Shown here one piece after another: positions 18,609 to 27,314 of a stretch of DNA of 64,000 nt. The notes beneath the pieces were generated by a model. It was not told where the DNA came from and ran no database searches. It worked only from the letters and a program-made list of their open reading frames with translations. Position 1 is the stretch's first letter; each line of letters begins with the position of its first letter. A program made the translations under genes and the position numbers. Source of the stretch: Flexivirga endophytica (GTDB taxonomy: Bacteria > Actinomycetota > Actinomycetes > Actinomycetales > Dermatophilaceae); the NCBI RefSeq assembly GCF_014640635.1, contig NZ_BMHI01000003.1, forward strand, positions 372,001 to 436,000. Reading direction: 5' to 3'.

Positions 18609-19229
18609 ATGACGCAGTACCTGTCCTTCGTTGCACTCGCCATGCTGTTGGCGATCGCTCCCGGCCCCGACTCGTTGCTGACCCTGCGCAGCACGCTGAT
18701 CGGCGGCCGGCGACGAGGTGCGTGGACGGTCGTCGGCATCCTGGTCGCCAATGTCGTCCAGGGTGTGCTGGCCGCGTCCGGGCTCGGCGCGATCCTGATG
18801 CACGCCGAGACGGTCTTCCGGGTCATCAAGTGGGCCGGTGCGGCATACCTCGCCTATCTCGGTTTCCTGGCGATCCGGGCTGCGTGGCGGATGCGGAAGG
18901 CGGACACACCGACGGAGGCCGCTCCGATGCGCCGGTCCCCGTGGTTGGCCGCGCGCCAGGGATTCCTGTGCAACATCACCAACCCGAAGGTGCTGGCGTT
19001 CAACATCGCGGTGCTGCCGCAGTTCGTCGGCGAACACGCAAGCGTCGCAACGCTGTTGGGCTATGCCATGACCCTCTCCGTGGTCGGCGCGGTTCAGCTC
19101 GGCGTCCTGGTCGCCGTGGCCGGACTCGCCACGCGGGTGTTGCAGCGCATCACCGTGCGGCGCAGCATCGAGGGTGCGACCGGTGTCGTCATGCTCGGCT
19201 TCGCGGGCGCGCTCGTCGCCGAGAGCTGA
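18609..19229 (+). CDS. LysE/RhtB-family amino acid exporter
   Basis: 206-residue integral membrane protein of the LysE translocator family. The hallmark LAIAPGPDSLLTLRSTLIGGRRRG lies in the first loop, followed by the segments GAWTVVGILVANVVQGVLAASGLG, WAGAAYLAYLGFLAIRAAW, the NITNPKVLAFNIAVLPQFV motif and two further helices. Such proteins export basic or hydrophobic amino acids or related compounds; substrate unknown. I chose ATG 18609 because it places the first helix at the N-terminus. Its stop lies one base from the 3' end of the convergent amidohydrolase gene. Confidence 0.9.
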   Translation: MTQYLSFVALAMLLAIAPGPDSLLTLRSTLIGGRRRGAWTVVGILVANVVQGVLAASGLGAILMHAETVFRVIKWAGAAYLAYLGFLAIRAAWRMRKADTPTEAAPMRRSPWLAARQGFLCNITNPKVLAFNIAVLPQFVGEHASVATLLGYAMTLSVVGAVQLGVLVAVAGLATRVLQRITVRRSIEGATGVVMLGFAGALVAES

Positions 19230-19230
19230 G

Positions 19231-20025
19231 CTACAAACGGCGGTCGCGCAACACCGGGAACGCCTCGCGGAACTCACCCACGGCCGCCGGGTCGACGTCC
19301 ACCCGCAGGATCTCCTCGTCGGTGCCCGCCTCGGCGAGCACCTCGCCACCCGCGGCGATGACCGCACTGCGCCCACCCATTGCCGTGCCGGCATGTGTGC
19401 CCGCGGTGTTGCACCCGATCACAACGCACTGGTCCTCGATGGCCCGCGCACGCAGCAACAGACTCCACGCGTCGACGCGCGCAGCCGGCCACGCAGCCGG
19501 TATGACGAAACCTCTTGCCCCCTGGTCCAGTTGAGCACGATAGAGCTCGGGGAAACGCAGGTCATAGCAGGTCGACAGGCCCGCCCGCAGGCCGCCGATG
19601 TCCAGCACCACGATGTCCGTGCCCGCCTCCATCAGCTTGGGCTCGCCACCGGCGAAACCGAAGCGATGGATCTTGCGATAGGTCGCCGCCACCGATCCGT
19701 CCGGCGCGATCAGCACCGACGTGTTCCACAGCGACTTACCTTCCGGGCCGGTCTCCCCCGACGAGGGATGCTCGGCGATCGACCCGCCGTGCAACCACAC
19801 GCCGGCGTCCCGAGCAGCCTCGGTCAGCGCGGACACCACCGCGCCGCCGACGTCCTGCGACCGCGCCGGCCAGTCCCGGTAGGAGAAGCCACCGGCCGAC
19901 CACAGCTCCGGCAGGACGACGAGGTCCGCCCCCGTCTCGCCGCGCACCAGCCCCACGACCCGCTCGGTGCGCTCGGTGAGCGACTCGTCGTCGTCATACG
20001 CCAGTTGGATTGCGGCGATCCGCAT
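19231..20025 (-). CDS. Carbon-nitrogen hydrolase (nitrilase superfamily, Nit/omega-amidase-like)
   Basis: 264-residue single-domain member of the nitrilase superfamily with the Glu-Lys-Cys catalytic triad: E40 (VVLPELWSAGGF), K118 (ATYRKIHRFGF) and C153 (STCYDLRFPELYR). Length and motifs fit the Nit1/Nit2/YafV-like branch, which repairs deaminated glutathione or hydrolyses omega-amides such as 2-oxoglutaramate. The substrate cannot be fixed from sequence. It lies 5 bp downstream of the copD-ctaG fusion gene on the same strand, so the two are probably one transcript although the functions seem unrelated. Confidence 0.9.
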   Translation of the reverse strand: MRIAAIQLAYDDDESLTERTERVVGLVRGETGADLVVLPELWSAGGFSYRDWPARSQDVGGAVVSALTEAARDAGVWLHGGSIAEHPSSGETGPEGKSLWNTSVLIAPDGSVAATYRKIHRFGFAGGEPKLMEAGTDIVVLDIGGLRAGLSTCYDLRFPELYRAQLDQGARGFVIPAAWPAARVDAWSLLLRARAIEDQCVVIGCNTAGTHAGTAMGGRSAVIAAGGEVLAEAGTDEEILRVDVDPAAVGEFREAFPVLRDRRL

Positions 20026-20030
20026 TGTGC

Positions 20031-22040
20031 TCAGTCCTTCTCGTGGGTCGAGCTCACCCGTGCCCGGGTGGCGAGGTAGTCGTTGTAGGCGTTCAGCTCG
20101 GCATCGCCGTCCCGCTCCGCCTGCCGTTCGGCACGTTCGCCCTCGGCACGATCGCTGCGGTACCACTCCATCGCGATCAGCATCGCGAGCATGAGGGTCG
20201 GGAACTCGCCAGCACCCCACGCGACGGTGCCGGCCCGCTGCTGGTCGACGAGCGGATCGGTCACCCACGACAGGTCGAGCACGGTGAAGAGATCGGGAGC
20301 CAGCAGTGTGGTGCCGGTCATCATCGCCACACCGAAGAAGGCGTGGAAAGCGATGGCCACCAACAGGATCAGCATCCGGATCGGCGGCGCCCAGCGCTTC
20401 GGCCCCGGGTCGATGCCGACCATCGCGTAGGCGTAGACGTAACCGATGAGCGTGAAGTGGGCGACCATCAGGACGTGCCCGGTGTGCGTGGTCAGCGCAA
20501 CGTAGAACAGTGGCGAGTAGTAGAACGCGATCAGTGTGCCGAACGACAGCACGGCCGCGATGATCGGGTTGGCGAAGAAGGCGAAGACGCGGGAGTGCAC
20601 GATCTCGAGCACCAGCTCCCGCGGGCCGAGGGTGCCGTCGTGGCGCTTCGGCAGGGCACGCATCGCCAGCGTGACGACCCCACCCCGCACCAGACAGATG
20701 GGCACGAACATCGACACGCCCATGTGCATCAGCATGTGCATCGAGAACTGCACGTGCCCATAGATCGCGGGCGCGGCGTCGGTGAAGTAGGTGAAGCTCG
20801 CCCAGCCGCAGATCCACCAGATCGTGCGGGTGATCGGCCACTTGTCACCGCGGCGGTGCAGGCGCCATACCCAATGCAGGTAGACGCCGAGCGCGATGAC
20901 CGCGACAGCGGTGAAGAGCCACTCGATCCGCCACGCGGTGAACCAGCTGCCCGTCTCCAGCGGAGACGGCGTCGGGTAGTCGGTGAGCGAGAACGCCCGG
21001 TCCGTGGTGTTGAGCGGCGACTCGCCGGACACCGGCGGCTCCGAGCGCGACAAGGCGGCGCCAAGACCGATGGCGACGCCCATCACCAGGACCTCGATCG
21101 CGGCCAATCTGGCGAACGCGGCACGTCCCGGTTTGGAGGCCCGGTCGGCACGCAGCCGGGCGATGACCTTCTGCCGCTGGAACCAGCCGAGCACGCCGAG
21201 TCCCACCAGCGCGGCGACCTTGGCCATCACGACGATGCCGTATTTCGAGCCGAGCCCGCCGAAGCCGCCCAGCCGGATCCACGCGTTGAGGACACCGGAC
21301 AGGCCCACCATGGCGATGCACCAGGTGGCGACGGTCGAGAAGCGCGCGACCACGTCGGGCGCGCCCTTGCCGAGCCGCGACCACATCAGGAGCACGGCGA
21401 GCAGGCCGCCCACCCACACGGCGACGCCGAGCAGGTGGAAGGCCAGCGAGTTGACGGCCGCGTCGTGGTCGAGGCTGCCCGCCGCGTGACCGACGAGCGC
21501 GAGCGGCCACAGCCCGGCGATGCCGACGAAGAAGAGCGCCGCCTGAACGCCCCGGCCGGCGCCGATGAAGCAGACCACGGCGATGAAGAGCCCGACCAGC
21601 GACGTCATCGCGGGATTGCGCAGCAGTTCCAGGTCCCAGGTCGACTGCCAGGCGTTGGACCAGAACCCGCTCGACCCGACGTGCGTACCCGAGACGTCCG
21701 CGTAGTTGAAGATCCCGCTGACCACACCGCAGGCCGCCCAGGTGAGGGCCGCCCAGGCGGCATACCGGCTGACCCTGATGCGGCGGGCGGTATTGGCGCC
21801 CTCGGGCATCAGCAGCCCGCCGAGCAGCAACAGACCGATCGTGAGCGACATCGCCAGCTGGAAACCAGTGGTCGCCAACGGCAGTCCCCACCGGACCACG
21901 GCACCGGGGTCGAGCAGCTCGAGTTTCGCCGACGCACCGGTGAAGCGCAGCGCGATCGCACACGCGATGAGGCCGGCCAATATGGCGCCGGCGAGCGCCC
22001 CGGAGTGCGAAACCGGGCGGGTGGTGGGCTGACGTGTCAC
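20031..22040 (-). CDS. CopD-CtaG fusion: copper transport / cytochrome c oxidase assembly membrane protein
   Basis: 669-residue polytopic membrane protein. The N-terminal half (~residues 20-340) is CopD-like, with SGIFNYADVSGTHVGSSGFW, LVGHAAGSLDHDAAVNSLAFHLLGVAVWVGGL and helices fitting copper import. The C-terminal half (~375-640) is a caa3-type CtaG domain: YGHVQFSMHMLMHMGVSMFVPICLVRGG, THTGHVLMVAHFTLIGYVYAYAMVGIDPGPKR and AFHAFFGVAMMTG. The His/Met-rich helices are candidate copper ligands. Such fusions are common in actinobacteria and serve copper delivery to cytochrome oxidase. A charged cytoplasmic tail ends in RVSSTHEKD. The nitrilase gene follows after 5 bp. Confidence 0.93.
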   Translation of the reverse strand: MTRQPTTRPVSHSGALAGAILAGLIACAIALRFTGASAKLELLDPGAVVRWGLPLATTGFQLAMSLTIGLLLLGGLLMPEGANTARRIRVSRYAAWAALTWAACGVVSGIFNYADVSGTHVGSSGFWSNAWQSTWDLELLRNPAMTSLVGLFIAVVCFIGAGRGVQAALFFVGIAGLWPLALVGHAAGSLDHDAAVNSLAFHLLGVAVWVGGLLAVLLMWSRLGKGAPDVVARFSTVATWCIAMVGLSGVLNAWIRLGGFGGLGSKYGIVVMAKVAALVGLGVLGWFQRQKVIARLRADRASKPGRAAFARLAAIEVLVMGVAIGLGAALSRSEPPVSGESPLNTTDRAFSLTDYPTPSPLETGSWFTAWRIEWLFTAVAVIALGVYLHWVWRLHRRGDKWPITRTIWWICGWASFTYFTDAAPAIYGHVQFSMHMLMHMGVSMFVPICLVRGGVVTLAMRALPKRHDGTLGPRELVLEIVHSRVFAFFANPIIAAVLSFGTLIAFYYSPLFYVALTTHTGHVLMVAHFTLIGYVYAYAMVGIDPGPKRWAPPIRMLILLVAIAFHAFFGVAMMTGTTLLAPDLFTVLDLSWVTDPLVDQQRAGTVAWGAGEFPTLMLAMLIAMEWYRSDRAEGERAERQAERDGDAELNAYNDYLATRARVSSTHEKD

Positions 22041-22113
22041 GCCGAAAAGCCTATGTCGGCACCTTGTGAGTCATGCCCTCGGTCGGCACGGACATAGCCA
22101 TTACCCTCGGGGT

Positions 22114-23001
22114 ATGCCGACGCAACCGCTCCCGCCTGAAGGTCTCGACGAGATGGTCACGGCCTACGCCGGAACGACCCAGGCGGTGCTCGAGCTCGGA
22201 ATGACCTGCCGCCCGGACGATTTCGACCTGCCGACCCAGTGCCCGGGTTGGACTGTGAAGGATCAGATCTCGCACGTGGCCGGCGTCGAGGCGCCGTTGG
22301 CCGGCGGGCCGGAGGACGACGCGGACGTTCCCGATCATCCGTGGATCCGGCACGACACCGGGCGTTTCATGGAGCGGGCGGTGCAGACCCGTCGCCCGCG
22401 CACCGGCCACGAGGTCGTCCAGGAGTTGGCTCACGTGCTGCCCCGACGGGTTCGCGCGCTGCGCGATCCGGAGCTCACCCTTGACAGCCCGATGCCCGCA
22501 CTGGTGGGTGGCACAGGCACCATCGGCGCTCAGTTGCCGCGGCGGATCATCGACATCTGGTGCCATGAGCAGGACCTGCGCGAGGCACTGGACCGGCCCG
22601 GCAACCTGGACTCCGCCGCGGCTGCGGCCTTCGTGACGGCGGTGCTGAACGCCTTCCCGCGGCGCGCCGCCCGTGCCGGACTCGAGCCCGGCACGTCGGT
22701 GATCATCGAGTGCACGGGTCCCGTGCTGGCCCGGGAGGGCGTGCGCATCACCCGGACTTCGGACGGCTCGCTGCAGGCCGAAGCGCTCTTCTCCGGCCAG
22801 GCCCACGTCGACGAGACCGACGACAGCACAGGCGAAATCATCGTCGTGCCGCCCGGCTCGATGACGACCATCCGGCTCACCACCGAGGCGCTCACCCGCC
22901 GGGGCGCGGGCCGCGTCCCGACCGCGGACCTGCGCTACGCGGTCGAGGGCGACGAGGACATCGCAGCACGGGTGCTGGACGTGCTGGCCATTACTCCCTG
23001 A
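22114..23001 (+). CDS. Maleylpyruvate isomerase-family, mycothiol-dependent (DinB-like) protein
   Basis: 295-residue protein with an N-terminal DinB_2/MDMPI domain. Predicted metal or thiol contacts are the His of DQISHVAGVEAPL, the HD of WIRHDTGRF and the WCHEQDLREAL segment. A C-terminal MDMPI_C-like domain covers the last ~100 residues. The family includes mycothiol-dependent maleylpyruvate isomerase and mycothiol S-conjugate enzymes; most actinobacterial members have no known substrate. ATG 22114 is preferred over one at 22066 because homologous sequence begins at PEGLDEMVTAYAGT. It diverges from copD-ctaG. Confidence 0.78.
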   Translation: MPTQPLPPEGLDEMVTAYAGTTQAVLELGMTCRPDDFDLPTQCPGWTVKDQISHVAGVEAPLAGGPEDDADVPDHPWIRHDTGRFMERAVQTRRPRTGHEVVQELAHVLPRRVRALRDPELTLDSPMPALVGGTGTIGAQLPRRIIDIWCHEQDLREALDRPGNLDSAAAAAFVTAVLNAFPRRAARAGLEPGTSVIIECTGPVLAREGVRITRTSDGSLQAEALFSGQAHVDETDDSTGEIIVVPPGSMTTIRLTTEALTRRGAGRVPTADLRYAVEGDEDIAARVLDVLAITP

Positions 23002-23065
23002 CCACCCCGGATGCTGCCGGACCGCGTCCTCGGGTCCCGAAGGGACGACCGTTGCTGGCAATTTG

Positions 23066-23098
23066 ATACATCGGCCTTCGATGCATATAGTTGTATGC
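23066..23098. promoter_or_regulatory. Inverted repeats upstream of the marR-efflux operon
   Basis: Two palindromes adjoin each other about 100-130 bp before the marR start. The first is atacatcg-gcctt-cgatgcat (23066-23086, one mismatch in 8-bp arms). The second is gcata-tagttg-tatgc (23083-23098, perfect 5-bp arms). The dyad size suits a dimeric MarR repressor, so autoregulation of this operon is likely. The region is notably AT-rich for this sequence and probably contains the promoter. Confidence 0.5.
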
Positions 23099-23193
23099 CG
23101 CAAGCAAGTTGTCTGCGCCACATCGGCACAGCCCGGGCGGGCCACTGGCCGCATCCGGCACCCATAGCTCCCTCCACCGTCCAGGAAACCTCC

Positions 23194-23700
23194 ATGCCCA
23201 TCGAGCACGCCGTTGCGATGGAGCTGTCCACCGAGCTCATCCAACTGGTGAAGAAGATCGAAGCGATCCGCCATCACTCACCGCGGGTGCACCCAGGGCT
23301 CGAGCCGTCGTCATACCCGGTCCTCTTCGCGCTGCGGCACGGCCCGGCACGCGTCTCGGCACTGGCCGACCTGGTGCACTCCGACGTCTCGACGGTCAGT
23401 CGTCAGGTGAGCAATCTCGTCTGCCACGAGCTGGTCGCCAAGGTCTCCGACCCCGACGACGGGCGAGCACAGCGGGTCGCACTGACCGATGAGGGCACCT
23501 CCCTCGTGCAGCGCCTGCAGGACGGTCGCGGGCGCTGGTTCCAGCAGATCCTCGCTGACTGGGATGACGAGCAGGCACGTGACTTCACCCGCCACCTGCA
23601 TGCGTTCATCGGAGATCTCACCGCCGAGATCGACCGCGCCCGCGCCCAGGGCGCCGACTTCCCCGAATTTCCACCCACTCCTCGAAAGGACACTGCGTGA
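23194..23700 (+). CDS. MarR-family transcriptional regulator
   Basis: 168-residue winged-helix regulator. The helix-turn-helix lies in PARVSALADLVHSDVSTVSRQVSNLV, and the wing in KVSDPDDGRAQRVALTDEG. The N- and C-terminal helices form the dimer interface. Its stop overlaps the start of the downstream DHA2 transporter by 4 bp (GTGA), so the two are translationally coupled. This is the classic arrangement of a ligand-relieved repressor with the drug pump it controls. AGGAAA precedes the chosen ATG. Confidence 0.93.
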   Translation: MPIEHAVAMELSTELIQLVKKIEAIRHHSPRVHPGLEPSSYPVLFALRHGPARVSALADLVHSDVSTVSRQVSNLVCHELVAKVSDPDDGRAQRVALTDEGTSLVQRLQDGRGRWFQQILADWDDEQARDFTRHLHAFIGDLTAEIDRARAQGADFPEFPPTPRKDTA

Positions 23701-25439
23701 GTACGCCCAAGGCGACCGCTTCGGCACCCACGGACGGTGTATACACCCACCGGCAGATCCTGACGATCCTCACCGGTCTGCTGCTCGGCATGTTCCTCGC
23801 CGCGCTCGACCAGACGATCGTCAGCACCGCGATCCGCACGATCGCCGACGACCTGCACGGTCTGTCGGTGCAGGCATGGGTCACGACCGCATACCTGATC
23901 ACCTCGACGATCACGACGCCGATCTACGGCAAGCTCGGCGACCTCTACGGCCGCAAGAAGCTGTTCATCTTCGCCATCGGCGTCTTCATCCTCGGCTCGG
24001 CGATGTGTTCCTTCGCCACCTCGATGTACGAACTCGCTGCGTTCCGCGCGTTCCAGGGCATCGGCGCCGGCGGTCTGATGACGCTGGTGTTGGCGATCAT
24101 CGGTGACCTGGTGCCGCCGCGCGAGCGAGCCAAGTACACCGGCTACTTCATGGCGACCTTCGGCACCTCGTCGGTGCTGGGCCCGGTCGTGGGCGGTTTC
24201 CTCGCCGAGACGAACTCCTTCCTCGGAGTCACCGGCTGGCGATGGGTCTTCCTGGTCAACGTGCCGATCGGCATCGTCGCGTTCTTCGTGGTGTCGGCGA
24301 CGTTGCACCTGCCGCACGTACGGCGCGAGGCGCGCATCGACTGGTGGGGCGCCGCCGCGCTCGTCGTCGCCCTGGTGCCGTTGCTGACCGTAGCCGAGCA
24401 GGGTCGCGGGTGGGGCTGGAGCTCGGCCACGTCGCTCACCTGCTTCGCGATCACCGTCATCGGCATCGCGGCGTTCGTCTGGATCGAGCACAAGATGGGC
24501 GACGACGCCCTCATCCCGCTGCGCATCTTCCGGCTGCGTGCGGCGTCGGTGACGATCGTCGCCAGCGTGATCGTCGGCATCGGCATGTTCGGTGGCATCA
24601 CCGTCCTGCCGCTCTACATGCAGATCGTGCACGGGGCCTCGCCGATGACATCGGGGCTGATGATGCTGCCGATGGTCGGCGGGTTGATGCTGGCCGCGAT
24701 CATCTCCGGTCTGATCACCGCCAAGACCGGTCGGATCCGCGGGTTCCCGATCCTCGGCACCGCACTGGCCACCATCGGCCTGCTGCTGCTGTGGCTGACC
24801 GTGACGGCCGACACCAACCTCGCGATCGTGATGGTCTTCATGTTCGTCACCGGTTTCGGCCTCGGCAACTGCATGCAGCCACTCACGCTCATCGTGCAGA
24901 ACGCCGTGCCGCCGCGCGAGATCGGCGTGGCCACTGCTGCCGCGACCTTCTTCCGGCAGACCGGTGGCACGCTGGGCGTCGCGATCTTCCTGTCGATCCT
25001 GTTCAGCACGGTCGGCGACAAGATCAAGGACGCCCTGGGCGAGGCGGTCAAGGCCGACCCGGCGCTGGCGTCACCGGCCAACCAGAAGCTGCTGGGCAAG
25101 GTCGCCGGGCAGGTGCAGGACGACTCCAACATCCTGGCGCACGTGGATCCGAAGATCGCCCACCCGTTCAAGGTCGGCTTCGCCGACTCGATGGACCTGA
25201 TCTTCCTGTGCGCGGCCATCGTGATGTTCATCGGCTTCCTGGTGCTGCTGCTCATGCCGCCGGTGGAGTTGCGCGCCCAGTCCGCCAGCGCCGCAGCGGC
25301 GTCGGAGGCCAGCGCGGGCGCTGCAGCGCCGCAGCCGGTCGGGGTGACCGCAGGTGGGCCGGCGCGACACGAAGCCACGGGCGACGAGCCCGCCGAAGGT
25401 GTGGACGAGTCGTTGCCGCCGCGGCACAACGCAGACTGA
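23697..25439 (+). CDS. DHA2-family (14-TM) MFS multidrug efflux transporter
   Basis: 580-residue proton-driven exporter. Features are the antiporter start FLAALDQTIVSTAIRTIADDL, motif A GKLGDLYGRKKLF between TM2 and TM3, the motif C region GPVVGGFLAE, about 14 hydrophobic helices, and NCMQPLTLIVQNAVPPREIGVATAAATFFRQTGGTLG, typical of EmrB/QacA-like DHA2 pumps. A non-conserved Ala/Gly/Pro-rich tail of about 55 residues follows the last helix. It starts with GTG overlapping the marR stop. Substrates unknown. A long palindrome follows and could terminate transcription. Confidence 0.94.
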   Translation: MSTPKATASAPTDGVYTHRQILTILTGLLLGMFLAALDQTIVSTAIRTIADDLHGLSVQAWVTTAYLITSTITTPIYGKLGDLYGRKKLFIFAIGVFILGSAMCSFATSMYELAAFRAFQGIGAGGLMTLVLAIIGDLVPPRERAKYTGYFMATFGTSSVLGPVVGGFLAETNSFLGVTGWRWVFLVNVPIGIVAFFVVSATLHLPHVRREARIDWWGAAALVVALVPLLTVAEQGRGWGWSSATSLTCFAITVIGIAAFVWIEHKMGDDALIPLRIFRLRAASVTIVASVIVGIGMFGGITVLPLYMQIVHGASPMTSGLMMLPMVGGLMLAAIISGLITAKTGRIRGFPILGTALATIGLLLLWLTVTADTNLAIVMVFMFVTGFGLGNCMQPLTLIVQNAVPPREIGVATAAATFFRQTGGTLGVAIFLSILFSTVGDKIKDALGEAVKADPALASPANQKLLGKVAGQVQDDSNILAHVDPKIAHPFKVGFADSMDLIFLCAAIVMFIGFLVLLLMPPVELRAQSASAAAASEASAGAAAPQPVGVTAGGPARHEATGDEPAEGVDESLPPRHNAD

Positions 25440-25476
25440 GCCGCAGGCGTATGACGCCAGGCGTCGCCTGGCAACT

Positions 25477-25542
25477 CGCCCCGAAAGGTCAAGTACCCGC
25501 TGGTATTTCGCGATACCGGCGGGTATTCGACCTTTCGGGGCG
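25477..25542. repeat. 66-bp near-perfect intergenic palindrome / bidirectional terminator
   Basis: Outer arms cgccccgaaaggtc (25477-25490) and gacctttcggggcg (25529-25542) are perfectly complementary. Inner arms tacccgctggta and taccggcgggta pair with one mismatch, leaving only a few loop bases (tttcgcga). It sits between the convergent DHA2 transporter and XRE regulator genes, so it may terminate both. The sequence differs from the 94-bp element found elsewhere in the window but shares the trait of an unusually long, nearly loop-free dyad. Confidence 0.75.
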
Positions 25543-25579
25543 TTTCCCTTCCGGGACGCCTCTCGTCATACCGACCGGA

Positions 25580-26473
25580 TCAGCCCCACTGCCAGTCGAT
25601 CCCGACGATGCCGGGCTCGGCCGCGGGCACGACGACCTGTGCGCGCCGGTCCTGGGACAGGGTGATCTCGCGGCGCACGATGTCCGGCGAACCCGAGGTC
25701 TTGCGCGCGAACTCCATCACCCGGACCGGCAGCGCCGCCGGGTCGAAGCGGACCTCGAGCGAGTGATGGGTGACCGGCCACTCGTGGAACCGGAAGTATT
25801 CGGTCATCGGGTGGGTGGCGCGATCGTGCACGTCATACCGCAGCACGGCGGTCTCGTCGACGGCAAGCCGCCGGTCGACCAACAGTTCGGCGACGAGCAG
25901 ACCGCGCTCTCGGTCCCGGGCGACCCGGCCGACCCGGCAGCCACCGATCGCCTCCGGCGACACCGCGGCGATGTCGCCGTCCGGTTCGGTCTGGTGCACG
26001 ATCACCAGTCGATCCGCCGACCGCACCGCCTGCACGGCTTGCACCACGTGCTTGACGGCCAGCCCGCCCGTCGCGGACAGGACGACCTCCTCCGCGACAC
26101 CGGTCGTGCGCAATTGTCCGTGCGCTGCCCCGTCGAGAGTCCCGAGCAGCCGGGCCAGTGCGTCGGATTCGTCGACGACGGCGAACGGGCGACGCGGACG
26201 GACGGCGGACAGCCGCGCCGGCTCCAGCCGCTCGACCAGCCAGCCGGACGGCACGTCGAGGACCTCCTCCAGTGCTTCCAGGACACCGACCGAGCCGTCC
26301 CGCGGCACGCGCGCTCCGCTCTGCCAAGTGCTCAGGGTCGCGGTGCCGACGTCGAAACCCTTGTCCGCCAAGTGCACTCGCAACCGGGAGAGCGACAGGC
26401 CACGCTCTCGGATCGCGGTCCGGAGCGCGTCGCTGAACTTCAGGCGGCCGTCGTCACCGCCGTTGCTGCTCAC
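25580..26473 (-). CDS. XRE-family HTH regulator with large C-terminal domain
   Basis: 297-residue protein. The N-terminal ~85 residues form a Cro/CI-type helix-turn-helix (FSDALRTAIRERGLSLSRLRVHLADKGFDVGTATLSTWQSG). The remaining ~210 residues form a conserved-looking effector domain without a recognised family (GDIAAVSPEAIGGCRVGRVARDRERGLLVAELLVDRRL, THPMTEYFRFHEWPVTHHSLEVRFDP). Paralogues of this shape occur widely in actinobacteria. A 16-bp palindrome lies just upstream of the start and could be its own operator. Targets unknown. Confidence 0.8.
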   Translation of the reverse strand: MSSNGGDDGRLKFSDALRTAIRERGLSLSRLRVHLADKGFDVGTATLSTWQSGARVPRDGSVGVLEALEEVLDVPSGWLVERLEPARLSAVRPRRPFAVVDESDALARLLGTLDGAAHGQLRTTGVAEEVVLSATGGLAVKHVVQAVQAVRSADRLVIVHQTEPDGDIAAVSPEAIGGCRVGRVARDRERGLLVAELLVDRRLAVDETAVLRYDVHDRATHPMTEYFRFHEWPVTHHSLEVRFDPAALPVRVMEFARKTSGSPDIVRREITLSQDRRAQVVVPAAEPGIVGIDWQWG

Positions 26474-26484
26474 CTGAGCACTCT

Positions 26485-26500
26485 ATGTAAACGTTCACAT
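26485..26500. promoter_or_regulatory. 16-bp palindrome upstream of the XRE regulator gene
   Basis: The sequence atgtaaacgttcacat is a dyad centred on AACGTT with one mismatched pair, located 12 bp before the start codon of the XRE-family regulator. It resembles LacI/XRE-type operators and sits where binding would block transcription, so autoregulation is the simplest reading. Confidence 0.5.
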
Positions 26501-26677
26501 CGGCCGGGTCAAGGTTTCGTCAAGATCGAGATGTCGTCACACACCGTGGTCCCGCTCCGTTCACGCCGAGCAATCCGTCACTGGCACAACGGTATTGCGC
26601 GATCGCGCCGATGGGCGAACGATCCCGCACATTCGCACTGCGCTATTTCTGATTCAAGGCACTGGAGGTGCACCTCG

Positions 26678-27313
26678 ATGCGACGAACACCCAGAGCACG
26701 GCGGCTGGCAGCCACCGCGATCGCCGTGGCGACAGCCGGTATTGCCGTGGCCGGCCCGGCACAGGCCGCCGATGTCCCGGTCGCCGGCCACATCGCGACC
26801 ACCCACAACGTGACGCGGATGGCGACCGCGCCGTCGAACTACTACCTCTACATCTACGGCCAGGCGCAGGAGCAGTCCAACTGGTGCTGGGCCGCGACCG
26901 GCAACAGCGTGGCGGACTACTTCGGCTACAGCTACTCGCAGAATCAGTTCTGCGACATGGCTTTCGGGCGACCGACCAACACGACCTGCCCCAATGACCA
27001 GGCCACTCTCGGCAACGACCAGCGGGCCTTCTCGACGATCGGGATCAACCCGGGGAGCTACATCAGCGGAACGGTCAGCTACAGCACGGTGGTCGACCAG
27101 ATCAGCAACAACGAACCGATCATGACGCGCATCGGATGGACCTCCGGTGGCGGCCACATGATGGTGTTGACCGGCTATGACATGAGCAACAGCCAGGTCC
27201 AGTACTACGACCCGTGGCCATCGGACTCGCGGTTCAACGTGTCGACGTACAACTGGTATCGCTCCAACCCGCAGTTCACCTGGACCCACACGCTCTACGG
27301 GATCGGAGCCTGA
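26678..27313 (+). CDS. Secreted papain-like cysteine protease (AvrRpt2/C39-like)
   Basis: 211-residue protein with a Sec signal peptide (MRRTPRARRLAATAIAVATA... cleavage near AQA-AD, residue 31). The catalytic centre is recognisable: Q66 and nucleophile C70 in QEQSNWCWAATGNSVADY, H160 in GGGHMMVLTGY and D178 in YYDPW. QSNWCWAA is characteristic of the papain-like AvrRpt2/C39-type peptidases often secreted by actinobacteria. Two further cysteines (C92, C104) could form a disulfide. CTGGAGG lies upstream of the ATG. The next gene starts 1 bp after the stop, so the two products are made together. Confidence 0.87.
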   Translation: MRRTPRARRLAATAIAVATAGIAVAGPAQAADVPVAGHIATTHNVTRMATAPSNYYLYIYGQAQEQSNWCWAATGNSVADYFGYSYSQNQFCDMAFGRPTNTTCPNDQATLGNDQRAFSTIGINPGSYISGTVSYSTVVDQISNNEPIMTRIGWTSGGGHMMVLTGYDMSNSQVQYYDPWPSDSRFNVSTYNWYRSNPQFTWTHTLYGIGA

Positions 27314-27314
27314 C

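Noticed and set aside
24242-26677. Continuous plus-strand frame running from inside the efflux gene through the XRE gene into the protease gene
   Set aside because: Only the part from ATG 26678 encodes a real protein (signal peptide and protease motifs); the rest is an out-of-frame shadow.
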